Below, one piece after another: positions 1 through 8,768 of a stretch of 64,000 nucleotides of DNA. This stretch comes from Modestobacter sp. VKM Ac-2984 (GTDB lineage Bacteria > Actinomycetota > Actinomycetes > Mycobacteriales > Geodermatophilaceae): contig NZ_JAPVBJ010000005.1 of the NCBI RefSeq assembly GCF_026967985.1, forward strand, positions 144,564 to 208,563, in the 5' to 3' direction. The notes beneath the pieces were generated by a model that was given only the letters and a program-made list of their open reading frames with translations, was not told the DNA's origin and made no database searches. How positions within the stretch are numbered: position 1 is the stretch's first letter; the number at the start of each line of letters is the position of its first letter. Made by a program: the position numbers and the translations under genes.

Positions 1-503
1 GGTTCTTCGCCAAGGTCGTCGTCGCGCTGTTCTTCTTCGTCTGGCTCCGCGGCACGCTGCCCCGGCTCCGCTACGACCAGTTCATGCGCTTCGGCTGGAA
101 GGTGCTGGTCCCGGTCGGGCTGGTCTGGATCCTCGTCGTGGCGACGCTGCGCGCCGTCGCCCGGGAGTCCGACCTGGACGCCGGTCAGGTCGCCGTCTTC
201 GTCGGGGTGCCGATCGCGCTGGTGCTGCTGGGCGGGCTGCTGCTGGCCTCCCGGATGCGCAACCGGGACACCCGGGTCGCCGCACGCGAGGCCGCCGCCG
301 GCGGGCCGGCGCCGGCCGAGCCGCAGGTGTTGGACCCCCGGGACCGGGACCGGGCCTCCGGCGGGTTCCCGGTGCCCCCGATGGACCTGGTCGTCCCGCC
401 CTCCCCGCGGCTGCGCCGCCGGGAGGCCGTCGGCGCCGGGACCGTGGTCGGCACCGGCCGGCGCAGCAGCTCGACCACGCCTGAGGAGACCGACGATGTC
501 TGA
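1..503 (+). CDS. nuoH: NADH-quinone oxidoreductase subunit H, C-terminal part (5' end outside window)
   Basis: Open from the left edge, reading frame beginning at base 3. NuoH is the membrane subunit of complex I that helps form the quinone chamber at the junction with the peripheral arm. The visible part has the conserved motif [15 protein letters not shown] followed by a transmembrane helix, and then a second hydrophobic helix. The last ~75 residues are a polar, Pro/Arg-rich cytoplasmic tail, longer than in E. coli NuoH, as is common in actinobacteria. The stop overlaps the nuoI start by 8 bp, so the two are translationally linked. Identity follows from the motif and from the nuoI-N genes downstream. 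Confidence 0.95.
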   Translation, partial: FFAKVVVALFFFVWLRGTLPRLRYDQFMRFGWKVLVPVGLVWILVVATLRAVARESDLDAGQVAVFVGVPIALVLLGGLLLASRMRNRDTRVAAREAAAGGPAPAEPQVLDPRDRDRASGGFPVPPMDLVVPPSPRLRRREAVGAGTVVGTGRRSSSTTPEETDDV

Positions 504-1164
504 GCCCACCCCGCCGCCCCCCACCGAGCCGACGTCAGGCGCCAGCCCGGCCCGGCGGGAGGGCACGGCCATCGCCCGGCAGTCCTCCGAGGGGCAGTCC
601 AACACGGCCCCCGGCAAGCGGTCCAGCTGGCTGCCCGGGCCCGCCCAGGGGTTCGGCGTCACCTTCGCCACCATGTTCAAGAAGGTGACCACCGAGGAGT
701 ACCCGGAGGTCCCGAAGCAGACCAAGCCGCGCTACCACGGCCGGCACGTGCTCAACCGGCACCCCGACGGCCTGGAGAAGTGCGTGGGCTGCGAGCTCTG
801 CGCCTGGGCCTGCCCGGCCGACGCCATCTACGTCGAGGGCGGGGACAACACCGAGGACGCCCGCTTCTCCCCGGGTGAGCGCTACGGCGCCGTCTACCAG
901 ATCAACTACCTGCGCTGCATCTTCTGCGGGCTGTGCATCGAGGCCTGCCCCACCCGGTCGCTGACGATGAGCAACGACTTCGAGCTCGCCGACGACGACC
1001 GCCAGGCGCTTATCTACACCAAGGAACAGCTGATGGCCCCGCTGCTGCCCGGGATGGAGCAGCCCCCGCACCCGATGCGGCTGGGCGAGAACGAGCAGGA
1101 CTACTACGTGCGGGCGCCGCAGCCCGGATCGGACGCCGAGCCGGTGATCGGGGAGCGGGCATGA
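496..1164 (+). CDS. nuoI: NADH-quinone oxidoreductase subunit I (two 4Fe-4S clusters)
   Basis: A 222-residue peripheral-arm subunit of complex I that carries the N6a and N6b iron-sulfur clusters and passes electrons towards quinone. Two ferredoxin-type CxxCxxCxxxCP motifs are visible: C96/C99/C102/C106 and C141/C144/C147/C151. The first ~55 residues are a Pro/Ser/Thr-rich extension without counterpart in short NuoI proteins. ATG at 496 lies inside the 3' end of nuoH, and the stop (TGA 1162-1164) overlaps the nuoJ ATG as ATGA. All eight cysteine ligands are present, so the protein should be functional. Confidence 0.97.
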   Translation: MSEPTPPPPTEPTSGASPARREGTAIARQSSEGQSNTAPGKRSSWLPGPAQGFGVTFATMFKKVTTEEYPEVPKQTKPRYHGRHVLNRHPDGLEKCVGCELCAWACPADAIYVEGGDNTEDARFSPGERYGAVYQINYLRCIFCGLCIEACPTRSLTMSNDFELADDDRQALIYTKEQLMAPLLPGMEQPPHPMRLGENEQDYYVRAPQPGSDAEPVIGERA

Positions 1165-2081
1165 GTGTGCTGGCCATGGAGGTCGCGGCCTTGGAGATCG
1201 GGGCCGCCGCAGCGGACACCGGGGTGGTCATCGGCACCGGGGAGACCATCGTCTTCTGGGTGCTGGCCCCGGTCGCCCTGGCCGGGGCGCTCGGCATGGT
1301 GCTGTCCCGCAACGCCGTGCACTCCGCGCTGTGGCTGGTCGCCACGATGCTCAGCCTGGGCGTCTTCTACGTCGTCCAGGAGGCGCCGTTCCTGGGTGCG
1401 GCGCAGATCATCGTCTACACCGGCGCGATCATGATCCTCTTCCTCTTCGTGCTGATGCTGGTCGGCCGGGAGACGTCGGACTCGGTGGTCGAGACGCTGC
1501 GCGGGCAGCGGGTGGCCGCGATCCTGTTGGGCATCGGCTTCGCCGGGCTGGTCGGCGCCGGCGTCGCGCGGGCCACCGAGGACCTGCCCGTGGTCGGGCT
1601 CACGGCGGTGCAGGGCACCGTGGGCGGGCCGGCCGCCGGCAACGTCGAGGCGATCGCGGCCGTGCTCTACGGCCGGTTCGTGCTGGCCTTCGAGGTCACC
1701 GGCGCGCTGCTCATCGTGGCCGCCGTCGGGGCGTTGCTGCTCACCCACGCCGAACGGGAGCCCGGCACTGCGCGCAGCCAGAAGGAGCGCTCCCGGGCCA
1801 GGTTCCTCACCGACCGGCCGCAGACGCTGCCCGGGCCCGGCGTCTACGCGCGGGCCAACTCCATCGCCGCGCCCGGCCGGCTCCCCGACGGCAGCCCCGC
1901 GCCGAGCAGCTTCGCCACCGGGGTCGAGCCCGTGCAGGTCGACGAGCTGCCGCGCACCGGCAGCGTCGGCGCCGAGCGAGAGGGGCTGCCACACGCCGGG
2001 GGCACCGACGCGGCGCTCGGCACGATCGGCGGCGGCACCACCGGCCCGGTCCCCGGCAGCGGAGAGGGCGCTCCCCGATGA
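1161..2081 (+). CDS. nuoJ: NADH-quinone oxidoreductase subunit J
   Basis: Membrane subunit of complex I, 306 residues. It starts at the ATG that overlaps the nuoI stop (ATGA). Residues ~25-200 hold five hydrophobic helices, with the typical NuoJ stretch [19 protein letters not shown] in the third. After the last helix there is a Pro/Gly/Arg-rich soluble tail of ~110 residues, which makes the protein much longer than E. coli NuoJ (184 residues); such tails occur in other actinobacterial NuoJ proteins. The stop overlaps the nuoK start (ATGA at 2078). Confidence 0.95.
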   Translation: MSVLAMEVAALEIGAAAADTGVVIGTGETIVFWVLAPVALAGALGMVLSRNAVHSALWLVATMLSLGVFYVVQEAPFLGAAQIIVYTGAIMILFLFVLMLVGRETSDSVVETLRGQRVAAILLGIGFAGLVGAGVARATEDLPVVGLTAVQGTVGGPAAGNVEAIAAVLYGRFVLAFEVTGALLIVAAVGALLLTHAEREPGTARSQKERSRARFLTDRPQTLPGPGVYARANSIAAPGRLPDGSPAPSSFATGVEPVQVDELPRTGSVGAEREGLPHAGGTDAALGTIGGGTTGPVPGSGEGAPR

Positions 2082-2377
2082 CCATCACGAACTACCTGGT
2101 GCTCGCCGCGATCCTGTTCACGATCGGCGCGGTCGGTGTGCTGGTGCGGCGCAACGCGATCGTGGTCTTCATGTGCATCGAGCTGATGCTCAACTCGGTG
2201 AACCTCACCCTGATCACCTTCGCCCGGAGCACCGGGACGGTCGAGGGGCAGGTCATCGCCCTGTTCGTGATGGTCGTCGCCGCCGCGGAGGTGGTCGTCG
2301 GCCTGGCCATCATCATGTCGATCTACCGCACCCGCCGCTCGGCCTCCGTCGATGACGTCAACCTGCTGAAGTACTGA
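2078..2377 (+). CDS. nuoK: NADH-quinone oxidoreductase subunit K
   Basis: 99 residues, the usual NuoK length, with three transmembrane helices. NuoK resembles MrpC and carries glutamates of the proton path; the segment [15 protein letters not shown] in helix 2 includes the conserved Glu, and a second buried Glu lies in helix 3 ([11 protein letters not shown]). ATG at 2078 overlaps the nuoJ stop. A 19-bp gap follows before nuoL, one of the few true gaps in this operon. Confidence 0.97.
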   Translation: MTITNYLVLAAILFTIGAVGVLVRRNAIVVFMCIELMLNSVNLTLITFARSTGTVEGQVIALFVMVVAAAEVVVGLAIIMSIYRTRRSASVDDVNLLKY

Positions 2378-2396
2378 GCGGAACGGGGAGCCAGGA

Positions 2397-4313
2397 GTGA
2401 ACGAGGTCGTGCCTGCGTCGGTGCCGGTCGACGGGCTGTTGTCCGTCACGTGGCTGGTGATCGTGCTGCCGCTGGCCGGCGCTGCGCTGCTGCTGCTGGG
2501 TGGGCGGCGCACCGACCGGTGGGGTCACCTGCTGGCCACCGGCACCGTGGTCGCCGCCTTCGCCCTCGCCGTGGCCTGCACCGTCGCGCTGACCGAGCGC
2601 GCCGGCCGCGCGGTGAGCCTGGACCTGTTCACCTTCATCGAGACCGGCAGCCTCGACGTCACCGCCGGGCTGCTGCTGGACCCGCTGTCAGCGGTGTTCG
2701 TCCTGCTGATCACCGGGGTCGGCGCGCTGATCCACGTCTACTCGATCGGCTACATGGCGCACGACCCCGGCCGCCGCCGGTTCTTCGCCTACCTCAACCT
2801 GTTCGTCGCGGCGATGCTGCTGCTGGTGCTGGGCAACAGCTACGTCGCCCTCTACGTCGGCTGGGAGGGCGTCGGCCTGGCGTCCTACCTGCTCATCGCG
2901 TTCTGGCACACCCGCCCGGCAGCGGCCACGGCGGCCAAGAAGGCCTTCCTGATGAACCGGGTCGGGGACGTCGGCCTGGCGCTGGCGATCTTCCTGATGT
3001 TCGCCCAGCTCGGGACGACGTCCTACGCCGGCGTCTTCGGCTCGGTCGGACTGCTCGCCGGCGGCACCGTCACCGCGATCGGGCTGCTCCTGCTGCTCGG
3101 CGCCTGCGGCAAGTCCGGCCAGTTCCCGCTGCAGGCCTGGCTGCCCGACGCGATGGAGGGCCCGACCCCGGTCTCGGCGCTGATCCACGCCGCCACGATG
3201 GTGACCGCCGGGGTCTACCTGATCGCCCGCAGCGCCCCGCTCTACGACGCCACGCCCACCGCGCGCACCGTCGTCCTGGCCGTCGGGGCGGTCACCCTGC
3301 TGATCGGGGCGATCGCCGGCTGCGCCCACGACGACATCAAGAAGGTGCTGGCCTACTCCACGGTCAGCCAGATCGGCTACATGTTCCTGGCCGTGGGGCT
3401 GGGCCCGGTCGGCTACGCGGCCGCCATCGCGCACCTGCTGGCCCACGGGTTCTTCAAGGCCGGGCTGTTCCTCGGCGCCGGCTCGGTGATGCACGCGATG
3501 GACGACTCGGTCGACATGCGCCGCTTCGGCGGCCTGGCCAGGCGGCTGCCGATCACCTTCGTCACCTTCGGGCTGGGGTACCTGGCGCTGATCGGCTTCC
3601 CGTTCCTCTCCGGCTGGTGGACCAAGGACGCGATCATCGAGGTCGCGCTGGACCGCGGCGGTTGGTCGGGCTGGGTGCTCGGCGGGGTCGCCGTCCTCGG
3701 CGCCGGGCTCACCGCCTTCTACATGACCCGGCTGATGCTGATGACCTTCTTCGGCACGCCCCGGTGGGAGGACGGGGTGCACCCGCACGAGGCGCCACCG
3801 TCGATGACGGCGCCGATGGTGCTGCTCGCCGTCGGGTCGGTCGCCGCGGGCTTCCTGCTGGTGGCGGTCTTCCCGCTCAGCGGCTGGCTGGAGCCGGTGT
3901 TCGGGGAACCGGAGGAGGCCGCGCACCTGGTGTCGCCGCTGGTGGTCAGCATCGTCGTCACCGTCGTCGTCGCCCTCGGGGCGCTCACGGCCTGGCTGTA
4001 CGTCGGTCGACGCGAGGTGCCGACGACGGCGCCGGTCCGCGTCTCACCGGTGGTCACCGCCGCCCGCCGCGGCCTCTACGCCGACACGGTCAACGAGTCG
4101 CTGGTCATGCGCCCGGGGATGTGGCTGACCCGTGCGCTGGTCTGGCTGGACGCCCGCGGGGTGGACGGCGCGGTCAACGGCGCGGCCGCGGCCCTGGGCG
4201 GCGGATCGGCCCGGCTGGGGCGGGTGCAGACCGGGTTCGTCCGCAGCTACGCCCTCGGCATCCTCGGCGGCGCGGTGCTGGTCGCCGGCGCGCTGCTCGC
4301 GGTGACGGCATGA
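2397..4313 (+). CDS. nuoL: NADH-quinone oxidoreductase subunit L (antiporter-like)
   Basis: 638-residue antiporter-like proton-pumping subunit of complex I with the long C-terminal lateral helix expected of NuoL. Visible family motifs: GWEGVGLASYLLI with the helix-5 Glu, KKAFLMNRVGDVG, and the highly conserved block GKSGQFPLQAWLPDAMEGP followed by TPVSALIHAATMVTAGVYL. The start is GTG at 2397, preceded by GGGGAGCC and directly before the first hydrophobic segment. The stop at 4311-4313 overlaps an ATG (ATGA) that opens a 15-codon mini-ORF leading to nuoM. Confidence 0.97.
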   Translation: MNEVVPASVPVDGLLSVTWLVIVLPLAGAALLLLGGRRTDRWGHLLATGTVVAAFALAVACTVALTERAGRAVSLDLFTFIETGSLDVTAGLLLDPLSAVFVLLITGVGALIHVYSIGYMAHDPGRRRFFAYLNLFVAAMLLLVLGNSYVALYVGWEGVGLASYLLIAFWHTRPAAATAAKKAFLMNRVGDVGLALAIFLMFAQLGTTSYAGVFGSVGLLAGGTVTAIGLLLLLGACGKSGQFPLQAWLPDAMEGPTPVSALIHAATMVTAGVYLIARSAPLYDATPTARTVVLAVGAVTLLIGAIAGCAHDDIKKVLAYSTVSQIGYMFLAVGLGPVGYAAAIAHLLAHGFFKAGLFLGAGSVMHAMDDSVDMRRFGGLARRLPITFVTFGLGYLALIGFPFLSGWWTKDAIIEVALDRGGWSGWVLGGVAVLGAGLTAFYMTRLMLMTFFGTPRWEDGVHPHEAPPSMTAPMVLLAVGSVAAGFLLVAVFPLSGWLEPVFGEPEEAAHLVSPLVVSIVVTVVVALGALTAWLYVGRREVPTTAPVRVSPVVTAARRGLYADTVNESLVMRPGMWLTRALVWLDARGVDGAVNGAAAALGGGSARLGRVQTGFVRSYALGILGGAVLVAGALLAVTA

Positions 4314-4357
4314 CCACCCTTGACACCCCCACCCGCGGAGAGGCGGCCCAGCCGTGA
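4310..4357 (+). CDS. candidate 15-residue bridging mini-cistron between nuoL and nuoM
   Basis: Reads MTTLDTPTRGEAAQP. Its ATG overlaps the nuoL stop as ATGA and its own stop overlaps the nuoM GTG start as GTGA, so a ribosome could pass from nuoL to nuoM without leaving the message. The likely ribosome binding site of nuoM (GGAGAGG at 4337-4343) lies inside it. No function for the peptide is implied. The same frame is open through nuoL by composition, so only the two junctions are informative. Confidence 0.35.
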   Translation: MTTLDTPTRGEAAQP

Positions 4358-6018
4358 GCGACGTCCCCTGGCTGGTCCTGATGATCGCCGTCCCGGCGGT
4401 CGGTGCGGCGGTGGTCGCGGCGCTGCCGGCCGCCCGGGAGGCGCTGGCCCGCCAGCTCGCCCTGGCGGTGAGCCTGCTCGTCCTGCTGCTCGCCGTGCTC
4501 ACCACGATCGCCTTCGACCCCGGCGGTGAGCGGTTCCAGCTGACCACCTCGGTGGCCTGGATCCCCGACTTCGGGGTCGAGTTCGCCCTCGGCGTCGACG
4601 GCATCGCGCTGTCGATGCTGCTGCTGATCGGCGTGCTGGTGCCGGTCGTCGTCGGCGCCTCGTGGCGGGACACCCCGCCGCCCCGGCCGGGCCGCCCGGC
4701 GCGGTCGATGACCGCCTTCTGGGCCTGGCTGCTGCTGCTCGAGTCGCTGATGGTCGGGGTCTTCGCCGCCACCGACGTCTTCCTGTTCTACGTCTTCTTC
4801 GAGGCGATGCTCGTCCCGATGTACTTCCTGATCGGCAGCTTCGGCGGCCCGAACCGGCAGTACGCCGCGGTGAAGTTCTTCCTGTACAGCCTGCTCGGCG
4901 GGCTGGTCATGCTCGCCTCGGTGATCGGGCTGTACGTGGTCAGCAACTCCCAGCTGGGGGAGGGCACCTTCGCCTTCGATGCGCTGCGCCAGCTGGAGAT
5001 CGACCCGAACGTGCAGAAGCTGCTGTTCGCCGGCTTCTTCCTCGCCTTCGCGATCAAGGCGCCGCTGGTGCCCTTCCACACCTGGCTGCCCGACTCCGGG
5101 GCCGAGGCGCCCATCGGCGGCGCCGTGCTCCTGGTGGGCGTGCTCGACAAGGTCGGCACCTTCGGCTTCCTCCGCTACTGCCTGCCGCTGTTCCCCGACG
5201 CCTCCCGGGACCTGGCTCCCTGGGTGCTGGTGCTCGCAGTCGCCGGGATCATCTACGCGGCGCTGCTGGCCGTCGGGCAGAGCGACATGAAGCGGCTGGT
5301 GTCCTACACCTCGATCGCCCACTTCGGCTTCATCGCGCTGGGCATCTTCGCCTTCACCACCGAGGCGGCGACCGGTGCGGTGCTCTACATGTTCAACCAC
5401 GGCATCGCGACCGGCCTGCTGTTCATCGTCGTCGGCATGGTCATCGCCCGCGGCGGCTCCCGGCAGATCCGCGACTACGGCGGGCTGGCGGCCAAGGCGC
5501 CGCTGCTGGCCGGCGTCTTCCTGCTCGCCGGCCTGGCGTCGCTGGCGCTGCCGGGCACCAACAGCTTCGTCAGCGAGTTCCTCGTGCTCATCGGGGCGTT
5601 CCCGACCCGCCCGGTCTTCACGATCATCGCCACCGTCGGCATCGTGCTGGCCGCCCTCTACGTGCTGCTGATGTACCAGCGGGTGATGCACGGACCGCCG
5701 CGCGGCGTGCTCCTGGTCGACGAGGACGACGCCGGGGACGGCGACACCGTGCGACCGGCCTCCGGCGGGACAGGCGCGACCGCGGTGCTGGAGGCGCCGG
5801 TGCGGGCCCGGGTGCTGGCGGTCCGCGACCTGTCCCGCCGGGAGATCGCCGTCGTCACGCCGCTGGTGGCCCTGATCCTGGTGCTCGGGGTGTACCCGCA
5901 ACCGCTGATCGAGCTGATCAGCCCGGCGGTCGAGGCGACCATGATCGACATCGGTGTCGACCCCGGGGGCAGCACGCCGGCTGCACCGGGCAGCACCGGG
6001 ACCGGGGGGACCGACTGA
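4354..6018 (+). CDS. nuoM: NADH-quinone oxidoreductase subunit M (antiporter-like)
   Basis: 554-residue antiporter-like subunit of the complex I membrane arm. Key features: FYVFFEAMLVPMYFLIG with the conserved helix-5 Glu, KAPLVPFHTWLPDSGAEAP with the broken-helix Lys region, and SDMKRLVSYTSIAHFGF. GTG at 4354 is chosen because it has GGAGAGG ten bases upstream and begins just before the first hydrophobic helix. A soluble insert of ~40 residues (near 5700-5830) rich in Asp/Gly/Thr separates the last two helices. The stop shares one base with the nuoN ATG (TGATG). Confidence 0.97.
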   Translation: MSDVPWLVLMIAVPAVGAAVVAALPAAREALARQLALAVSLLVLLLAVLTTIAFDPGGERFQLTTSVAWIPDFGVEFALGVDGIALSMLLLIGVLVPVVVGASWRDTPPPRPGRPARSMTAFWAWLLLLESLMVGVFAATDVFLFYVFFEAMLVPMYFLIGSFGGPNRQYAAVKFFLYSLLGGLVMLASVIGLYVVSNSQLGEGTFAFDALRQLEIDPNVQKLLFAGFFLAFAIKAPLVPFHTWLPDSGAEAPIGGAVLLVGVLDKVGTFGFLRYCLPLFPDASRDLAPWVLVLAVAGIIYAALLAVGQSDMKRLVSYTSIAHFGFIALGIFAFTTEAATGAVLYMFNHGIATGLLFIVVGMVIARGGSRQIRDYGGLAAKAPLLAGVFLLAGLASLALPGTNSFVSEFLVLIGAFPTRPVFTIIATVGIVLAALYVLLMYQRVMHGPPRGVLLVDEDDAGDGDTVRPASGGTGATAVLEAPVRARVLAVRDLSRREIAVVTPLVALILVLGVYPQPLIELISPAVEATMIDIGVDPGGSTPAAPGSTGTGGTD

Positions 6019-7562
6019 TGGGCGCCATCGAGGCACCGGAGCTGTCGTTCGCGGCGCTCGCGCCACTGCTGTTCGTCTTCGGCGCCGCGGCGGTGGGCGT
6101 CCTGGTCGAGGCGTTCGCCCCCCGGGCGGTGCGCCACCCCGTGCAGGTGGCGATCGCCCTCGTCGGCACGATCGGGGCCCTCGTCGCCACGGTGCTGCTG
6201 GCCGGCACACAGGACGTCACCGCGGCCGGGGCGCTGGCCGTCGACGGACCGGCCCTGTTCCTGCAGGGGACGATCGCCGTCCTGGGGGCGCTGTCGGTGC
6301 TGCTGTTCAGCGAGCGCGCCCTGGACCCGGCCCGGTCGGCGTTCGTCGCCGCCGCCGCGGTGCCGGCCGGCAGCGTCCGGGACCGGGAGCTGGCCACCTC
6401 CGAGCGCGTGCAGACCGAGGTCTACCCGCTGGCCACCTTCGCCATCGGCGGCATGATGCTGTTCACCGCCGCCAACGACCTGCTGATCATGTTCGTGGCG
6501 CTGGAGGTGCTCAGCCTGCCGCTGTACCTGCTGTGCGGGCTCGCCCGCCGCCGGCGGCTGCTGTCCCAGGAGGCGGCGGTCAAGTACTTCCTGCTCGGTG
6601 CCTTCGCCTCGGCGTTCTTCCTGTACGGGCTCGCCCTCGTCTACGGGGCCACCGGCAGCGTGCGGCTGTCCGACGTCCGGGTGGCCGTGGTGACCGAGGG
6701 CGGGAGCGCCCTCATGGTGCTCGGGCTGGGGCTGCTCGTCGTCGGGCTGATGTTCAAGGCCAGCGTCGCGCCGTTCCACAGCTGGACCCCCGACGTCTAC
6801 CAGGGCGCACCCACGGCGGTGACCGCCTTCATGGCCGCGGCCACCAAGGTCGCCGCCTTCGGGGCGGTGCTGCGGCTGCTCTACGTCGCCTTCGGCACCG
6901 CCGACTGGACCTGGCGGCCGCTGATCTACGGCCTGGCGATCGTCTCCATGGTCGTCGGCGCGGTGCTCGGACTGACCCAGACCGACGTCAAGCGGATGCT
7001 GGCCTACTCCTCGATCGCCCACGCCGGCTTCCTGCTCACCGGGGTCATCGGGCTCGGCCCGGACGGCACCGGCTACGGGCTGGCCGCGACGATGTTCTAC
7101 CTGCTCGCCTACGGCCTCACCACGCTCGGCGCGTTCGGGCTGATCACCCTCGTCCGGGACGGCGACGGCGAGGCAACCCACCTCTCCCAGTGGGCCGGCC
7201 TGGCCCAGCGCTCCCCGCTCGTGGCCGCCCTGATGACCTTCTTCCTGCTGGCCCTCGCCGGGATCCCGCTCACCAGCGGGTTCACCGGCAAGTTCGCCGT
7301 CTTCCGGGCCGCGATCGAGGTCGGGGCCTGGCCGCTGGTCGTCACCGCCCTGGTCGCCAGTGCGATCGCGGCGTTCTTCTACCTGCGGGTGGTCGTGCTC
7401 ATGTACTTCTCCGACCCGGCACCCGACGGCCCCACGGTCGGCGTCCCCGGGCTGCCGACGACGATCGTGCTGGCGATCACCGCGGCGGCCACGCTGGTGC
7501 TCGGCGTCCTGCCCGGGTCGGTGCTGGACCTGGCCGAGTCGGCGGCGGTCTTCGTCGGCTGA
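6018..7562 (+). CDS. nuoN: NADH-quinone oxidoreductase subunit N (antiporter-like)
   Basis: 514 residues, the third antiporter-like subunit and last gene of the complex I operon. Motifs: LLIMFVALEVLSLPLYLLCG with the conserved Glu, SVAPFHSWTPDVYQGAPT, TQTDVKRMLAYSSIAHAGF and GIPLTSGFTGKFAVF. The ATG at 6018 overlaps the nuoM stop. Only ~80 bp separate its stop from the polyprenyl synthase gene, and I see no strong terminator there, so read-through into that gene is possible. Confidence 0.97.
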   Translation: MGAIEAPELSFAALAPLLFVFGAAAVGVLVEAFAPRAVRHPVQVAIALVGTIGALVATVLLAGTQDVTAAGALAVDGPALFLQGTIAVLGALSVLLFSERALDPARSAFVAAAAVPAGSVRDRELATSERVQTEVYPLATFAIGGMMLFTAANDLLIMFVALEVLSLPLYLLCGLARRRRLLSQEAAVKYFLLGAFASAFFLYGLALVYGATGSVRLSDVRVAVVTEGGSALMVLGLGLLVVGLMFKASVAPFHSWTPDVYQGAPTAVTAFMAAATKVAAFGAVLRLLYVAFGTADWTWRPLIYGLAIVSMVVGAVLGLTQTDVKRMLAYSSIAHAGFLLTGVIGLGPDGTGYGLAATMFYLLAYGLTTLGAFGLITLVRDGDGEATHLSQWAGLAQRSPLVAALMTFFLLALAGIPLTSGFTGKFAVFRAAIEVGAWPLVVTALVASAIAAFFYLRVVVLMYFSDPAPDGPTVGVPGLPTTIVLAITAAATLVLGVLPGSVLDLAESAAVFVG

Positions 7563-7643
7563 TCGGGGCCGGTGGACCGGGCGGCTGGGGTGGAGCGGGC
7601 CGGTGGGCCGAGGCCTGTGGACGACGGCTATCTTCGTCGGTTG

Positions 7644-8720
7644 ATGACCGGAGCCGGCACCACCAGCCCCCAGGGCGGCGGACTCGACCCCCAGCGCGCG
7701 GGCCCGACCTGGCACCGGCCCGCCCGCCCGGCCTCGACGATCGGCCCCTGGCTGCCCGACGGCGAGCTGGGTGTGGCCCTGTCCGACGGGCTCGCGCGGG
7801 TGGAGGCCAGGCTGGCCTCCTCGGTCGCCAGCGAGCACGCGTTCGTGAACGAGGTCGCCGGGCACCTCATGGCCGCCGGCGGGAAGAGGTTCCGGCCGGT
7901 GCTGGCCCTGCTCGCCGCCCAGCTCGGCGACGCGGACGCCCCCGAGGTCGTCGACGCCGCCGTCGTCTGCGAGCTGACCCACCTGGCCACGCTGTACCAC
8001 GACGACGTGATGGACGAGGCCTCCGTCCGCCGGGGCGCCCCGAGCGCCAACAGCCGCTGGACCAACAGCGTCGCCATCCTGACCGGCGACTTCCTCTTCG
8101 CCCGGGCCTCGGACCTGCTGGCCGACCTCGGCCCGGAGGCGGTCCGGGTGCAGGCGCAGACCTTCGAGCGGCTGGTCACCGGCCAGCTCCGGGAGACCGT
8201 GGGCGCCCGGCCGGGCGAGGACGCCGTCGCCCACCACCTCGGGGTGCTGGCCGACAAGACCGGGTCGCTGGTCGCCACCTCCGCCCGCTTCGGCGCCTCG
8301 TTCGCCGGCGCCGCCCCCGAGCTGGTCACCGCGCTCACCGCGTTCGGTGAGGAGGTCGGGGTGGCCTTCCAGCTCTCCGACGACCTGATCGACATCGTCA
8401 GCGAGGGGGGCACGTCGGGGAAGCTGCCCGGCACCGACCTGCGCGAGGGGATCGCCACCCTGCCGGTGCTGTTCGCCCTGGCCGGCGACGACCCGGCCGA
8501 GGCCCGGCTGCGCGAGCTGGTGGCCGGCCCGGTCGTCGACGACGCCGAGCACGCCGAGGCGCTCGCCCTGCTGCGCAGCTCGACCTCGCTCGCCCGCGCG
8601 ACCGCGGTGCTCGGTGAATACGCCGACCGGGCCCGGAGCCGGTTGTCCGCGGTGCCCGACGGTCCGGTGCGGGAGGCGCTGTCCGGGCTGTGCACGTACG
8701 TGGTGACCCGCACCAGCTGA
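7644..8720 (+). CDS. polyprenyl diphosphate synthase, long-chain trans type (probable menaquinone side-chain synthase)
   Basis: 358-residue trans-prenyl chain elongation enzyme that condenses isopentenyl diphosphate onto an allylic diphosphate. Signatures in order: GGKRFRP (79-85), first Asp-rich motif DDVMD (120-124) followed by the RRG block, and second Asp-rich motif DDLID (246-250). The residues four and five before the first Asp-rich motif are small (Thr, Ala), which in this family favours long products. Location directly after nuoN, as with grcC-type genes near quinone genes in other actinobacteria, suggests a role in the menaquinone tail. ATG 7644 is the simplest start (a TTG lies 3 bases upstream); the first ~35 residues are a weakly conserved extension. 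Chain length cannot be read from sequence alone. Confidence 0.9.
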   Translation: MTGAGTTSPQGGGLDPQRAGPTWHRPARPASTIGPWLPDGELGVALSDGLARVEARLASSVASEHAFVNEVAGHLMAAGGKRFRPVLALLAAQLGDADAPEVVDAAVVCELTHLATLYHDDVMDEASVRRGAPSANSRWTNSVAILTGDFLFARASDLLADLGPEAVRVQAQTFERLVTGQLRETVGARPGEDAVAHHLGVLADKTGSLVATSARFGASFAGAAPELVTALTAFGEEVGVAFQLSDDLIDIVSEGGTSGKLPGTDLREGIATLPVLFALAGDDPAEARLRELVAGPVVDDAEHAEALALLRSSTSLARATAVLGEYADRARSRLSAVPDGPVREALSGLCTYVVTRTS

Positions 8721-8768
8721 ACCCCACCACCTGAGCCGCACGGCCGGATCGGGGGCATCCTGGGGAGG

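Noticed and set aside
933-1160. Upstream in-frame extension of nuoJ into nuoI
   Set aside because: The extension reads through nuoI coding sequence as Arg/Pro-rich shadow; the ATGA overlap start at 1161 and the hydrophobic N-terminus fit NuoJ.
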